Origin: Jiangella endophytica | GTDB taxonomy: Bacteria; Actinomycetota; Actinomycetes; Jiangellales; Jiangellaceae | Assembly (NCBI RefSeq): GCF_003427025.1 | Contig: NZ_QVAI01000007.1 | Coordinates: forward strand, 186,001-250,000 | Direction: 5' to 3' | Length of the DNA stretch: 64,000 bases | Shown here: positions 10,124 to 19,202 of the stretch, in pieces | Layout of the letters: the number at the start of each line of letters is the position of its first letter | How positions within the stretch are numbered: the first letter of the stretch is position 1 | The notes under the pieces: generated by a model | Database searches by the model: none | What the model was told of the DNA's origin: nothing | The model's input: the letters and a program-made list of their open reading frames with translations, nothing else | Made by a program: the position numbers and the translations under genes

Positions 10124-11264
10124 ATGGCCGAGCCTGTCAACCCATTGTCTGTAGCCGACGACGCTGACCTGCGACGACTCGCTGAGGTCAGCGTCGCGCT
10201 GATCGCCACGGCCCAGGATCCGTCCGGCGCGTACCCGGCGGCGGTCGGCTTCGCGCCGTACGGCTTCTGCTGGTTCCGCGACGGAGCGTTCGTCGCGGAG
10301 GGGATGAGCCGGGCGGGGGTGGCCGAGCCGCGCGCCGTCGAGTCGGCGACCGCCTTCCACGAGTGGTGCGCGCGGGTACTGACGCGCGAGGCGCCGGCGG
10401 TGGCGTCCCTGGTGGCGCGGGTCGAGGCGGGCTCGCAACCGGCGGACTCCGAGCTGCTGCCGGCCCGGTACACGCTGGCCGGCGAACGGCACGACGACGA
10501 CTGGTGGAACTACCAGGTCGACGGCTACGGGACGTGGCTGTGGGCGCTGCGGTCGCATCTGTCTCGCTGGGACCTGCCGCTCGCGCCGTACGCCGAGGCC
10601 GCCGAGACCGCGGCGCGCTACCTGGTCGCCGTCGGGGCACGGACCTGCCGTGACTGGTGGGAGGAGCACCGCGACCGGACGCACGGCTCGACGCTGGCAT
10701 CGGTGTACGGCGGGCTGCGGGCGGCCGCCGCGCTCGGCGTGCTGCCGGAGCAGGCGTCGGCGGCGGCGGACGAGATCGCGACGCTGGTCGCACGGGAGGG
10801 CGTGCACGACGGCGCGCTGCGCAAGTGGCTCGGGTCGACGGCGGTCGACGCGAGCCTGGTGGTGGCCGGGGTGCCGTTCGGGCTGGTCGCGCCGGGCGGT
10901 CCGGTGGGCCGGGCGACCGTGGCGCGCGTGACGTCGGAGCTGTCGACGCCGGGCGGCGGCGTGCACCGCTACGTCGGCGACACCTTCTACGGCGGCGGGC
11001 AGTGGCCGATCCTGGCCGCGTTCCTCGGCTGGCACCACGCCGTCGCCGGGTCGAGGGAGCGGGCGGAGGAGCTGCTGCGCTGGATCGCCTCGACCGCCGA
11101 CGACTCCGGGCGACTCCCGGAGCAGGTGCCGCCGCTCCTGGCGCCGGACCGGCTGGCCGAGTGGACCGGCCGGTGGGGGGCCCAGCGCCCGGCCGCTGCT
11201 GTGGTCGCACGGCATGTACCTGGTGCTGGCGTCGGAGCTGGGCCTCGTCGCCGCCCAGGCCTGA
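10124..11264 (+). pseudogene. GH15-type glucoamylase-like gene with one-base frame break
   Basis: Encodes an (alpha/alpha)6-barrel glycosidase related to glucoamylase/glucodextranase, probably cytoplasmic. The first frame (from ATG 10124) shows GFCWFRDGAF near residue 45, the putative catalytic acid region WWEEHRDRTHGSTLAS near 180 and the catalytic base context GRLPEQV near 330. At a run of six G (11175-11180) the reading leaves the family sequence. Dropping one G restores RWGPSARPLLWSHGMYLVLA and a stop at 11262-11264, giving about 379 residues. The uncorrected frame would run on to 11536 across the opposite-strand kinase gene. The break may be a sequencing error or a true inactivation. Divergent from lacI. 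Confidence 0.8.
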
Positions 11265-11289
11265 CGTGCGCCCGCCACCGGTCACATGA

Positions 11290-11928
11290 TCATGAAACCG
11301 GGAGGCCGGCGCTCCGTTCGTCCAGCCAGGCGCGGACGCCGCGCGCCGTCTCGTCGACCGGCACACCCGTGGTGTCGAGCAGCGTCATCGGCGGGTCCAT
11401 GGTGGCCGCGTTGGCGTCGATCCAGGCGCCGAACTCGAGCGTCTCGGCGATGCGCGGCTCGTCCCACCCCCGCCACGTGGGCCGCTTGCGCAGCCGCGCC
11501 GCGAGCACATCGGCGTCGCAGGTGAGGCACAGGTAGTCGATGCGCTCGAACAGCGCCCGTTCGGGCAGCGACTCGAACTCCGGCGGCACCACCGTCCCGC
11601 ACAGCACCACCGGCCGGCGGCTCTGGTGGATCATCGCCGCCATCCGCAGCCACGTCGACCGGAACGGCCGGTGCTCCGCGGCGTCGTCACGCAGCCCGGC
11701 GACCCACAGCACGTCCTGCTCGAGCACGACGAACCGGTCGGCCAGCTCGGTCGCGAGGAGGCGCTGGATCGTCGACTTGCCGGTGCCGCTGGGGCCCGTG
11801 ACACAGAGCAGCGGGAGGCGGAGGAACGGCCACCGGTGGCCGCAGTGGGCGCACCGGATGACCGCCTCCGGCTCGACCTGCGGGCGGTCGGCGCGTTCGC
11901 CGCAGCGCTCGCAGATCAGCAGGTTCAC
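11290..11928 (-). CDS. P-loop nucleoside-kinase-like protein with N-terminal zinc ribbon
   Basis: A 212-residue cytoplasmic protein. Residues about 6-32 form a two-knuckle zinc ribbon (CERCGER and CAHCG). An AAA/nucleoside-kinase fold follows, with Walker A GPSGTGKST near residue 46, a DxD-like segment LEQDVLWVAG and a lid rich in arginine (LRKRPTWRGW). The small substrate is not predictable; adenylate/shikimate-kinase-like proteins share the architecture. It starts 9 nt from the TFIIB-type zinc protein gene, so the two zinc proteins are probably one operon. Function is unknown. Confidence 0.75.
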   Translation of the reverse strand: MNLLICERCGERADRPQVEPEAVIRCAHCGHRWPFLRLPLLCVTGPSGTGKSTIQRLLATELADRFVVLEQDVLWVAGLRDDAAEHRPFRSTWLRMAAMIHQSRRPVVLCGTVVPPEFESLPERALFERIDYLCLTCDADVLAARLRKRPTWRGWDEPRIAETLEFGAWIDANAATMDPPMTLLDTTGVPVDETARGVRAWLDERSAGLPVS

Positions 11929-11937
11929 GCGTGCGGG

Positions 11938-12276
11938 TCAGTCGAAGAGCTGGTCGAAGATGCTCCGCTTGCGCTTCTTGCCGTAGCCGTACGGGCCGGG
12001 CGAGTCGTCGTAGCCACGGCCGCGGCCGTACGGGGCCGGGCTGTCGCGGTACGGCTGCTGACGGGGCTGCTGGTACGGCTGCTGCTGCGGCGGCGGGGCC
12101 TGCCGGCCGCCGTAGTCCAGCGGTGGCGGCGGCGCGTTGAACTGCTCCTCGGCAGAGACGATCTGTTCCAGCTCGCCCTTGTCGAGGAAGATGCCCTTGC
12201 AGTTGTCGCACTGCTCGACGTGCACGCCCAAACGGTCATACGTCTTCATCTGACCGCTGCACTTCGGACAGGTCAC
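11938..12276 (-). CDS. Zf-TFIIB domain protein with Pro/Gln/Gly-rich tail
   Basis: A 112-residue protein starting at GTG 12276, with an AAGGGA ribosome site. The N-terminal 40 residues hold one zinc ribbon with CPKCSGQM and CDNCKGIFLDKGELEQI, the standard zf-TFIIB signature. The rest is low-complexity, with repeated QQPY/PYGRG/PYGYG elements and a basic KKRKRS patch before SIFDQLFD. The family is widespread and uncharacterised, and DNA or RNA contact is possible. An upstream in-frame start at 12324 is less likely because it lacks a ribosome site. Confidence 0.85.
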   Translation of the reverse strand: MTCPKCSGQMKTYDRLGVHVEQCDNCKGIFLDKGELEQIVSAEEQFNAPPPPLDYGGRQAPPPQQQPYQQPRQQPYRDSPAPYGRGRGYDDSPGPYGYGKKRKRSIFDQLFD

Positions 12277-12440
12277 GGGAGGTTCCCTTCGTCGTTGTCT
12301 GGTGACAACGCTACCGGTGGTCACCCGGGTTCCGGGCCGTCCGGCTGCATTGCGGCCAGGCAGCGGTTGCGTGCCCCGGGTGACGCAGCCCCCGGCGCCG
12401 CCGCCCGCCCGGGGTGCCGACCGTTCCGCCGTCGAAGCCC

Positions 12441-14303
12441 TCAGCCACCACCGGGACGCGTCCCTGCGCGAACACCTCGCCGAGGTGCGGCAGCCGTACG
12501 TGGCGGAGATCCACGCGCTGCTCGGTCTGCTGGCACCCCGCGGAAGGAGGGCGGACGAACGCCGCCGAAGCCGCCCCCACCGAAGCCGCCGCCGTCGAGG
12601 AAGGCGCCACCCCCACCGCCGAAGGGGGCGGAGTCCGAGCTGGGCAGATCCGCGCCGAGGTCGGCGAGGACGACCTGGTCGCCGGCGGTCAGGCCGTCGA
12701 CGATCTCGGTCCGCTCGGAGCCGACGACGCCGATGGTGACGGGGGTGACCTCGACCTCGCCACCGGCCAGGACCCGGACCGTGCCGCCGTCGGCGGTCAG
12801 GGTGATCGCCGAGTTCGGCACGGTCAGCACCTCGGCCGCCTCGCCGAGCAGGAAGGAGACCTCGGCGGCGGAGCCCGTCGCCGCGGTGGCCGGTGGTTCC
12901 GCGACGCCGACGACGACGGGGTAGCGGGGGCTGCCCGACGAGCTGTCGGGGATCAGGCCGATCGACACCACCTCGCCGTCCACGGTCTCGGCGGCGCCGG
13001 CCGGGCGGACCTCGGCCGCGGTCCCGACCTGCAGTCGGCGCACGTCGGTCTCCGAGACGCCGGCCGTGACGGTGATCGCGCCGGGCGCGACCACGGTGAT
13101 CGTGCCGGCGTCGGCCGTGGCCCCGGGGGTGAGGCCGACGGCCGCGACGGTGCCGGCGATCGGCGCGACGATCGTGGCGGCGGCCAGCGCCTGCTCGGCC
13201 TGCAGCACGCGCAGTTCGGCCTCCGTCACGGCCGCCTGATCGCCGGCCAGCTGGGCGGCATCGGACAGCTCGGTGCCGCCCGGCCCCTGCTGCTCGTCCG
13301 ACGGCGACGGCGCCTGCTGCTCCCCTTCCGCCGGGGACGATGGCGGGGACGACGGCGTGCTCGGCTCCTCCGGTTCGGACGGCACGCCGGCGGTCGCGAG
13401 TAGGTCGGCCAACGCGGCGATCGCCTGCTGCAACGACTGCTGGTCCGCCGCGGCCCGCTGTTGCGCCTGCTGTGCGGCCTGCAGCGCCGCCAGGCAGGGC
13501 GCGAGATCGGGCGTCGGCGACGGCGTCTCCGTCGGCGACTCGGACGGCGACGGCGTCTCCGTCGGCGCGTCCGTCGGTGTCACCGAGGGCGGCGGGGTCT
13601 CCGACGGCGACGGGGTCGCGGTGAACGAGGCCGGCGCGGCCGGCGACATCGCCGTCGCGCAGGCCTGTTGCTGTGCCTCGAGCGCCGCGGCGGCCTGGGC
13701 GAGGCTCTGGCCGGCGGCCTGCTGCGCCGCCAGCACCGCCTGCTGTAATTCGGGCAACTGCTCGGCGGCTCCGCCAGAGCCGCCGGAGCCGGCCCCGGGC
13801 CCGTCCCCGGCCGGCCGCACGTACGCCGCCGCAACGGCGGTCGCCGCCGAAGACGACGGGGACGACGACGAAGACGCCGACACCGACTCGGCCTGCCCGT
13901 CGATCGTCGCTTCGAGGGCGGCCTCGGCCTGGGCCAGCTCGGCCTCGGCGTCGGCGAGGTCGGCGGCGAGGTCCGTGGTGTCGAGCGCGGCCAGCTGCTG
14001 TCCAACCGTCACCGGATCACCGGCGGCGACATCGACGGACGCGACGGTGCCCGACGCGCCGAAGCCGGCCGCGGCCGACGACGCCGCGGCGACCGTGCCG
14101 GTGCCGTCGAGCGTCTCGGCGACCGACGCGAGCCCGGCCGCCACGGTCCGGTAGGACGGCTCCTCACCGGCGACCGTCACCGCCCATACCCCGGCCGCCC
14201 CGCCCGCGACCAGCACCGTCAGCCCGGCCGCGACCAGCAGCCGCAGCTTCCGGCGTCGCCGCGGCCGCCGGCGCACCGCGAACGTCTCAGGCACCGGGGA
14301 CAC
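12441..14303 (-). CDS. HlyD/MacA-type membrane-fusion adaptor with Ser/Pro-rich hairpin insert
   Basis: Periplasm-facing (extracytoplasmic) adaptor for an ABC exporter; 620 residues, longer than the usual 350-450. A basic N-terminus leads into a membrane anchor (about 20-45). A biotinyl-lipoyl half reads GTVASVDVAAGDPVTVGQQL (about 85-104), with the second half near 375-400 (IVAPIAGTVAAVGLTPG). Between them lies a long Ala/Gln coiled-coil hairpin. It is interrupted by an S/P/T/E-rich tract (about 228-266) flanked by the only two cysteines of the insert, Cys215 and Cys270. The beta-barrel follows, then a Gly/Phe-rich tail. Start GTG 14303 overlaps the lipoprotein gene by 17 nt. Last gene of the export operon. 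Confidence 0.85.
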   Translation of the reverse strand: MSPVPETFAVRRRPRRRRKLRLLVAAGLTVLVAGGAAGVWAVTVAGEEPSYRTVAAGLASVAETLDGTGTVAAASSAAAGFGASGTVASVDVAAGDPVTVGQQLAALDTTDLAADLADAEAELAQAEAALEATIDGQAESVSASSSSSPSSSAATAVAAAYVRPAGDGPGAGSGGSGGAAEQLPELQQAVLAAQQAAGQSLAQAAAALEAQQQACATAMSPAAPASFTATPSPSETPPPSVTPTDAPTETPSPSESPTETPSPTPDLAPCLAALQAAQQAQQRAAADQQSLQQAIAALADLLATAGVPSEPEEPSTPSSPPSSPAEGEQQAPSPSDEQQGPGGTELSDAAQLAGDQAAVTEAELRVLQAEQALAAATIVAPIAGTVAAVGLTPGATADAGTITVVAPGAITVTAGVSETDVRRLQVGTAAEVRPAGAAETVDGEVVSIGLIPDSSSGSPRYPVVVGVAEPPATAATGSAAEVSFLLGEAAEVLTVPNSAITLTADGGTVRVLAGGEVEVTPVTIGVVGSERTEIVDGLTAGDQVVLADLGADLPSSDSAPFGGGGGAFLDGGGFGGGGFGGVRPPSFRGVPADRAARGSPPRTAAAPRRGVRAGTRPGGG

Positions 14304-15150
14304 CGCCCGGCCCCTGGCAGGCGCCGTCGACCGCGGGCGAGACCGCGATCGACGCCGCGGTGACGGCTCCGGTCGTGTCGGCCTCGCCGGACGCGAACAC
14401 GCAGCTGCCCTCGACCAGCGCCTCCGGCCCCGCGACCGCCTCGGTGGTCCACGTGGTGGCGGCCGATGTGGTCACGGTGACGAGGCCGGGCGACGGCTCG
14501 GCGGTCTCCGTGCCCCGCCCGGGTATCGTCACCTCCACCGTGAACATGTCGCCGGAGACCTCGGTGACCACGCCGGAGGTGCGCCCGCCGAACGCGAGGT
14601 CACCCTCACCACCGGGCGCGCGGGACGGACGGTCCGTGGGTGCGCCGTCCGGCGGCGCCGTCGGACGGCCGCCACCACCGCCCGGGAACCCGCCGCCGAA
14701 CCCGCCGCCGAACGCGTCGCACGAGCCGTCCTCGGCCGGCTGGGTGACGGCGACGCTGGTCGCGGTCACCTCCGCGATCTCCGGGGCACCGCCCTCGGAC
14801 TGCACGAGCACGCAGGCCCCGGCCACGAGGTCCGCCACCGACCCGGCCACCGTCGACGTGATCGCCGTCGCGTCGGTCCACGTCACGGCCACCTGGCCGG
14901 AAGTGCCCTGGACCTGCAGCGTCGTCCCGTCGTTGGCGGCCACGACGCCGAACGCGCCGGGAAGAGCGCCATCGGGCCCGCCCCGCTCGGGACCGCCGCC
15001 GAACTCGGCCGCCGACTCCTCGGACGTGGCCGCCGGTTCCTCGGACGTGGTCGCCGGGTCCTCGGCAGCTGAGCCGCACCCACCGGTCAGCACGGCGACG
15101 GCGGCGAGGGACAGCAGCGCCCAGCGGGGGCGCCGAACGGTCGTGGTCAT
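14287..15150 (-). CDS. Lipoprotein with two DUF5666-like beta domains
   Basis: A 287-residue exported lipoprotein: signal peptide with lipobox LTGGC (Cys about residue 25), then an acidic Glu/Ser linker. Two related OB-like units start GVVAANDGTTLQVQGTSG (about 68) and GVVTEVSGDMFTVEVTIPG (about 195). Each ends in a cysteine-containing strand (GACVLV and GSCVFA). A Gly/Pro-rich linker joins them. It lies between the permease and the second adaptor, so it is probably an accessory surface component of the exporter. Its function is unknown. Confidence 0.75.
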   Translation of the reverse strand: MTTTVRRPRWALLSLAAVAVLTGGCGSAAEDPATTSEEPAATSEESAAEFGGGPERGGPDGALPGAFGVVAANDGTTLQVQGTSGQVAVTWTDATAITSTVAGSVADLVAGACVLVQSEGGAPEIAEVTATSVAVTQPAEDGSCDAFGGGFGGGFPGGGGGRPTAPPDGAPTDRPSRAPGGEGDLAFGGRTSGVVTEVSGDMFTVEVTIPGRGTETAEPSPGLVTVTTSAATTWTTEAVAGPEALVEGSCVFASGEADTTGAVTAASIAVSPAVDGACQGPGGVPGA

Positions 15151-15175
15151 GGTGTGGTCACTCCTGGGTCGGGGT

Positions 15176-16398
15176 TCATTCGCTGCGTAGCGCGTCGATG
15201 GGGGCGAGCCGGGCGGCCCGGCCGGCGGGATAGACGCCGAACCCGACGCCGACCGCCAGGGCCATCGCGACCGCGCCGGCAGTCGCGGGGATCGAGATCT
15301 CGACCGGCTGGTCGATGAATCGCGGCAGCAGCTCGGCGCCGAGCACGCCGAGGCCGGCGCCGAGCAGCCCGCCGGCCAGCCCAAGGACGGACGCCTCCAG
15401 CAGGAACTGCCGCCGGATCACGGTGGGGGTGGCGCCGAGCGCCTTGCGCAGGCCGATCTCGCGGATCCGCTCGGTGACGGAGACCAGCATGATGTTCATG
15501 ACGCCGATGCCGCCCACGACCAGCGAGATCCCGGCGATGCCCGCCAGCAGGACGGTGAGCGTCCGATCGGTCTCGGTCGCGGTCTCCAGCAGTGACTCCT
15601 GCGTGGAGATGGTGTAGTCGGGCTCGTCGCCGGCGGTGAGTCCGTGCGCGGTGGCCAGCGCCGCGTCGACCTCCTGGTACGCCGCCGACAGCCGGTCGGA
15701 CGACGACGCCTCCACGTAGATCGTCGAGACCGACGCGGACCCGCCGGACAGCCGCGACGACGCCGTCGACGCCGGCACGAGTGCCAGGTCGTCCTCGTCG
15801 GCCGATGAGGAGGAGCCGACGGAGTCCAGCACCCCCACCACCGTGAACGCAGCGCCGCCGGCCATGACGGTCTGCCCGACGGCGTCCAGCGGGCCGAACA
15901 GCTCGCTCGCGGTGTCCGGCCCGAGCACCATGACCGCGGCCTCGTTCTCCAGGTCCTGGTGGGTGAGGAACCGGCCCGAGCTCAGGCTCCGGTTCCGCAC
16001 GTCCAGCCAGGACGGCGTGGTGCCGTTGACGGTGGCGGTCCAGTTGGTGCCGCCGGACGTCAGCGACTGCGGGCCGCCGCTCACCGGGGCGACGGCGGCG
16101 ACGTCCGGCGCGACCACCTCCGACGCCAGCACCTCGGCGTCGTCCATGGTGAGAGTGGTGGCCGAGCCGCTGCCGCCGCGCAGACCGGACGCGTCGGTGG
16201 TGCTGCCCGGCGTGACGATGAGCAGGTTGCTGCCGAGCGCACTGATCTGCGCCCGGACCTCGGCCTGGGCGCCCTGCCCGAAGCCGATGGTGAGGATCAC
16301 CGAGGCGATGCCGATGAGGATGCCGACGACGGTGAGCAGCGAGCGCAGCCGATGCGTGCGGACCGCCTCCCAGCCGGTGCGCAGCGTGTCGGTCCAGT

Positions 16399-16402
<4 letters not shown>
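15176..16402 (-). CDS. MacB-type ABC exporter permease (FtsX fold)
   Basis: Membrane subunit of a type VII (MacB-like) ABC system, 408 residues. The N-terminal helix is [20 protein letters not shown] (about 22-41). It is followed by a large extracytoplasmic MacB_PCD domain of about 230 residues, then three helices including [20 protein letters not shown] and the coupling segment [20 protein letters not shown]. Start ATG 16402 overlaps the ATPase stop (ATGA). In monoderm bacteria such systems (YknXYZ-like) export peptides or toxic compounds rather than spanning two membranes. Confidence 0.93.
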
Positions 16403-17084
<682 letters not shown>

Positions 17085-17088
<4 letters not shown>

Positions 17089-18311
17089 CCCTGTTCTCCA
17101 CCCTGGAGGCCGCCACCGGGGAAGCCACCGCCGCCGGGGAAGCCACCACCGGGGAGCTCACCGCCCGGGAAGCGGCCGCCCGGCGGCTGCTCGCCGCCGT
17201 CACCGCCGCCGCCGTCGCCGCGGCCGGTCGCGAGCGGGACGACGACCTCGTCGCCGGCCTCGATGCCGCTGACGATCTCGGTCTGCATGCCGAAGCTGCT
17301 GCCGATCTCGACCGGCGTCTCGACGTGCGAGCCGTCGTCGGCCACGATGGTGACGGTGGTCGCGCCGTCGGCGGTGGTGACCGCGGCGCTCGGCACGGTG
17401 AGCACGTCGGCGCGCTGCTCCACGATGATCGACACGTCGGCGCTGCCACCGGCGTAGACCCCCTCGACCGGACCGGTCACCGCGATCTCCACCGGGAACG
17501 TCGCGGTGCCGGAGCCCGAGTCGGAGGCCACCAGCCCGATCGAGCCGACCGTGCCGTAGACGACCTCGCCGCCGTCGGACGGCGTCAGCTCAGCCTGCAG
17601 GCCCTGCTGCAGGCGGGCCAGATCGGCGCTGCCCACGCTGGTCTCGACGACGAACGCGTCGGTCGTGATCACGGTGATCTGCGCGCCCGTGCCGGCCGAC
17701 GCCGACGCCGACGGGTCGGTGCCTCCGGTCATGCCGGCGTCGGCGGACGACCCCGACGACCCGCCACCGACCTCGTCGCCCACGACGAGCTCCACCGCTG
17801 CCACGGTGCCGGCGATCGTCGACCGCAGCGTCGCGTTGTCCAGCGCCTCCTCGGCCTGCGCCACCCGCGACTCCGCGGCCGCGACCGACGCCTCGTCGGC
17901 GGCCAGCTGGGTGTCCGTCGCGCCGGCGTCGGTGTCGGAGTCCAGCCGTTCCCGCGCCGCGTCCAGCGTCGCCTCGGCCGCCGCCAGCTCGGCCTCCAGG
18001 GTGGCGGTGCCGACGGTGGCCAGTGCCTGGCCGGCCGTGACGACGTCGCCCTCGGCCACGTCGACGGAGAGCACCTCGCCGCTCACGGCGAACGACAGTT
18101 CCGCGGTCTGGGCCGGCTGGAAGGTGCCGGTGCTGGTCACGGTCTCCTGGTAGGTGCCGACGGCCGCCTCCGCGGTGGTCGACGACGGCGTCGTGGCCGG
18201 ATCGTCCTGTGTCACCGCCCAGGCCGCGCCGGCGACGGCGACCGCGGCCGCCGTCGTGCCCAGCAGAACGATCGCCCGTCGTGCTCGACGGGACTTCGGT
18301 AGCAGCCGCAC
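17085..18311 (-). CDS. HlyD/MacA-type membrane-fusion adaptor
   Basis: A 408-residue extracytoplasmic adaptor and the first gene of the export operon. The membrane anchor is AIVLLGTTAAAVAVAGAAWAV (about 13-33). Lipoyl halves are near 75-95 and 165-185 (IAGTVAAVELVVGDEVGG), with an Ala/Glu coiled hairpin between. The beta-barrel includes TFPVEIAVTGPVEGVYAGGS, and the Gly/Phe/Pro-rich tail has repeated PGG elements. Start is GTG 18311. It faces the response-regulator gene across an intergenic array of 11-bp repeats, so the two-component system probably controls this operon. Confidence 0.9.
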
Positions 18312-18379
18312 CTGTCCGGCTTCCCCTCACGTGTCGGAGCGGCTCGCTGGCCGCGTGCCCGACCACGATCGGTGCTCTA

Positions 18380-18466
18380 CCTGGCACGGTCCTGGGACGA
18401 ACCTGGCAACGACCTGTGAACGGCATTCACAGGAAACTCCCAGCCGACTGCCAGCGATCTCTCAGG
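18380..18466. promoter_or_regulatory. Symmetric array of 11-bp-spaced CCTG/CAG half-sites
   Basis: CCTG begins at 18380, 18391, 18402 and 18413, an exact 11-bp step. CAG begins at 18430, 18441, 18452 and 18463, again an 11-bp step. The two sets mirror each other about one centre near 18423, and the inner pair is CCTGTGAA-CGGCA-TTCACAGG. Helical-repeat spacing of direct half-sites is the mode of OmpR/PhoB-type regulators, and the array sits upstream of such a regulator and the divergent exporter operon. Confidence 0.75.
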
Positions 18467-18488
18467 CGGGACCGGCAGCGTGCGGCCC

Positions 18489-19202
18489 ATGGCCGCACGG
18501 GAACCGGACGGACGCCTCGTCGTCGTGGACGACGAGCCGAACATCGTCGAACTGCTCGCCGCCAGCCTGCGCTACGCCGGGTTCGAGGTGACGACGGCGC
18601 GCAGCGGACGGCAGGCGCTGGACCTGGTGCTCGCCGAACAGCCCGACCTCGTGGTACTCGACGTGCTGATGCCGGACCTCGACGGCTTCAGCGTGGTGCG
18701 GCAGCTGCGCAGCCACCGCGTCGACGTGCCGGTACTGTTCCTCACCGCGAAGGACGCCGGTGAGGACCGCGTCACGGGCCTCACGATCGGCGCGGACGAC
18801 TACGTGACCAAGCCGTTCAGCCTCGAGGAGGTGGTGGCCCGCATCCGGGCCATCCTGCGCCGCTCCCGGGGCAGCGTCCTCGGCGAGGCCACGGCACGGC
18901 TGTCCTACGCCGACCTCGAGCTCGACGACGACCGGCACGAGGTGTGGAAGGCCGGCCGCTCCGTCGACCTGTCGCCGACGGAGTTCAAGCTGCTGCGCTA
19001 CTTCCTGGCCAACCAGGGCCTGGTGCTCAGCAAGGCCCAGATCCTCGACCACGTCTGGTCCTACGACTTCGGCGGCGACGCGGCCGTCGTCGAGTCCTAC
19101 ATGTCTTACCTGCGCCGCAAGCTCGACCAGAGCACGCCCAAGCTGCTGCACACGGTGCGCGGCGTCGGCTACGTCCTGCGGCTGCCGCGAGACAGCCCAT
19201 GA
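18489..19202 (+). CDS. OmpR/PhoB-family response regulator
   Basis: Transcription factor of 237 residues. The receiver domain has the acidic pocket VVDDEPN, the phosphoacceptor aspartate in VVLDVLMPDL and the conserved lysine in YVTKPF. The C-terminal winged helix contains DLSPTEFKLLRYFLANQGLVLS and VVESYMSYLRRKLD. ATG 18489 is chosen; an in-frame GTG at 18480 adds only three residues. Its stop overlaps the kinase ATG. The repeat array directly upstream is the likely autoregulatory site. Confidence 0.95.
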   Translation: MAAREPDGRLVVVDDEPNIVELLAASLRYAGFEVTTARSGRQALDLVLAEQPDLVVLDVLMPDLDGFSVVRQLRSHRVDVPVLFLTAKDAGEDRVTGLTIGADDYVTKPFSLEEVVARIRAILRRSRGSVLGEATARLSYADLELDDDRHEVWKAGRSVDLSPTEFKLLRYFLANQGLVLSKAQILDHVWSYDFGGDAAVVESYMSYLRRKLDQSTPKLLHTVRGVGYVLRLPRDSP

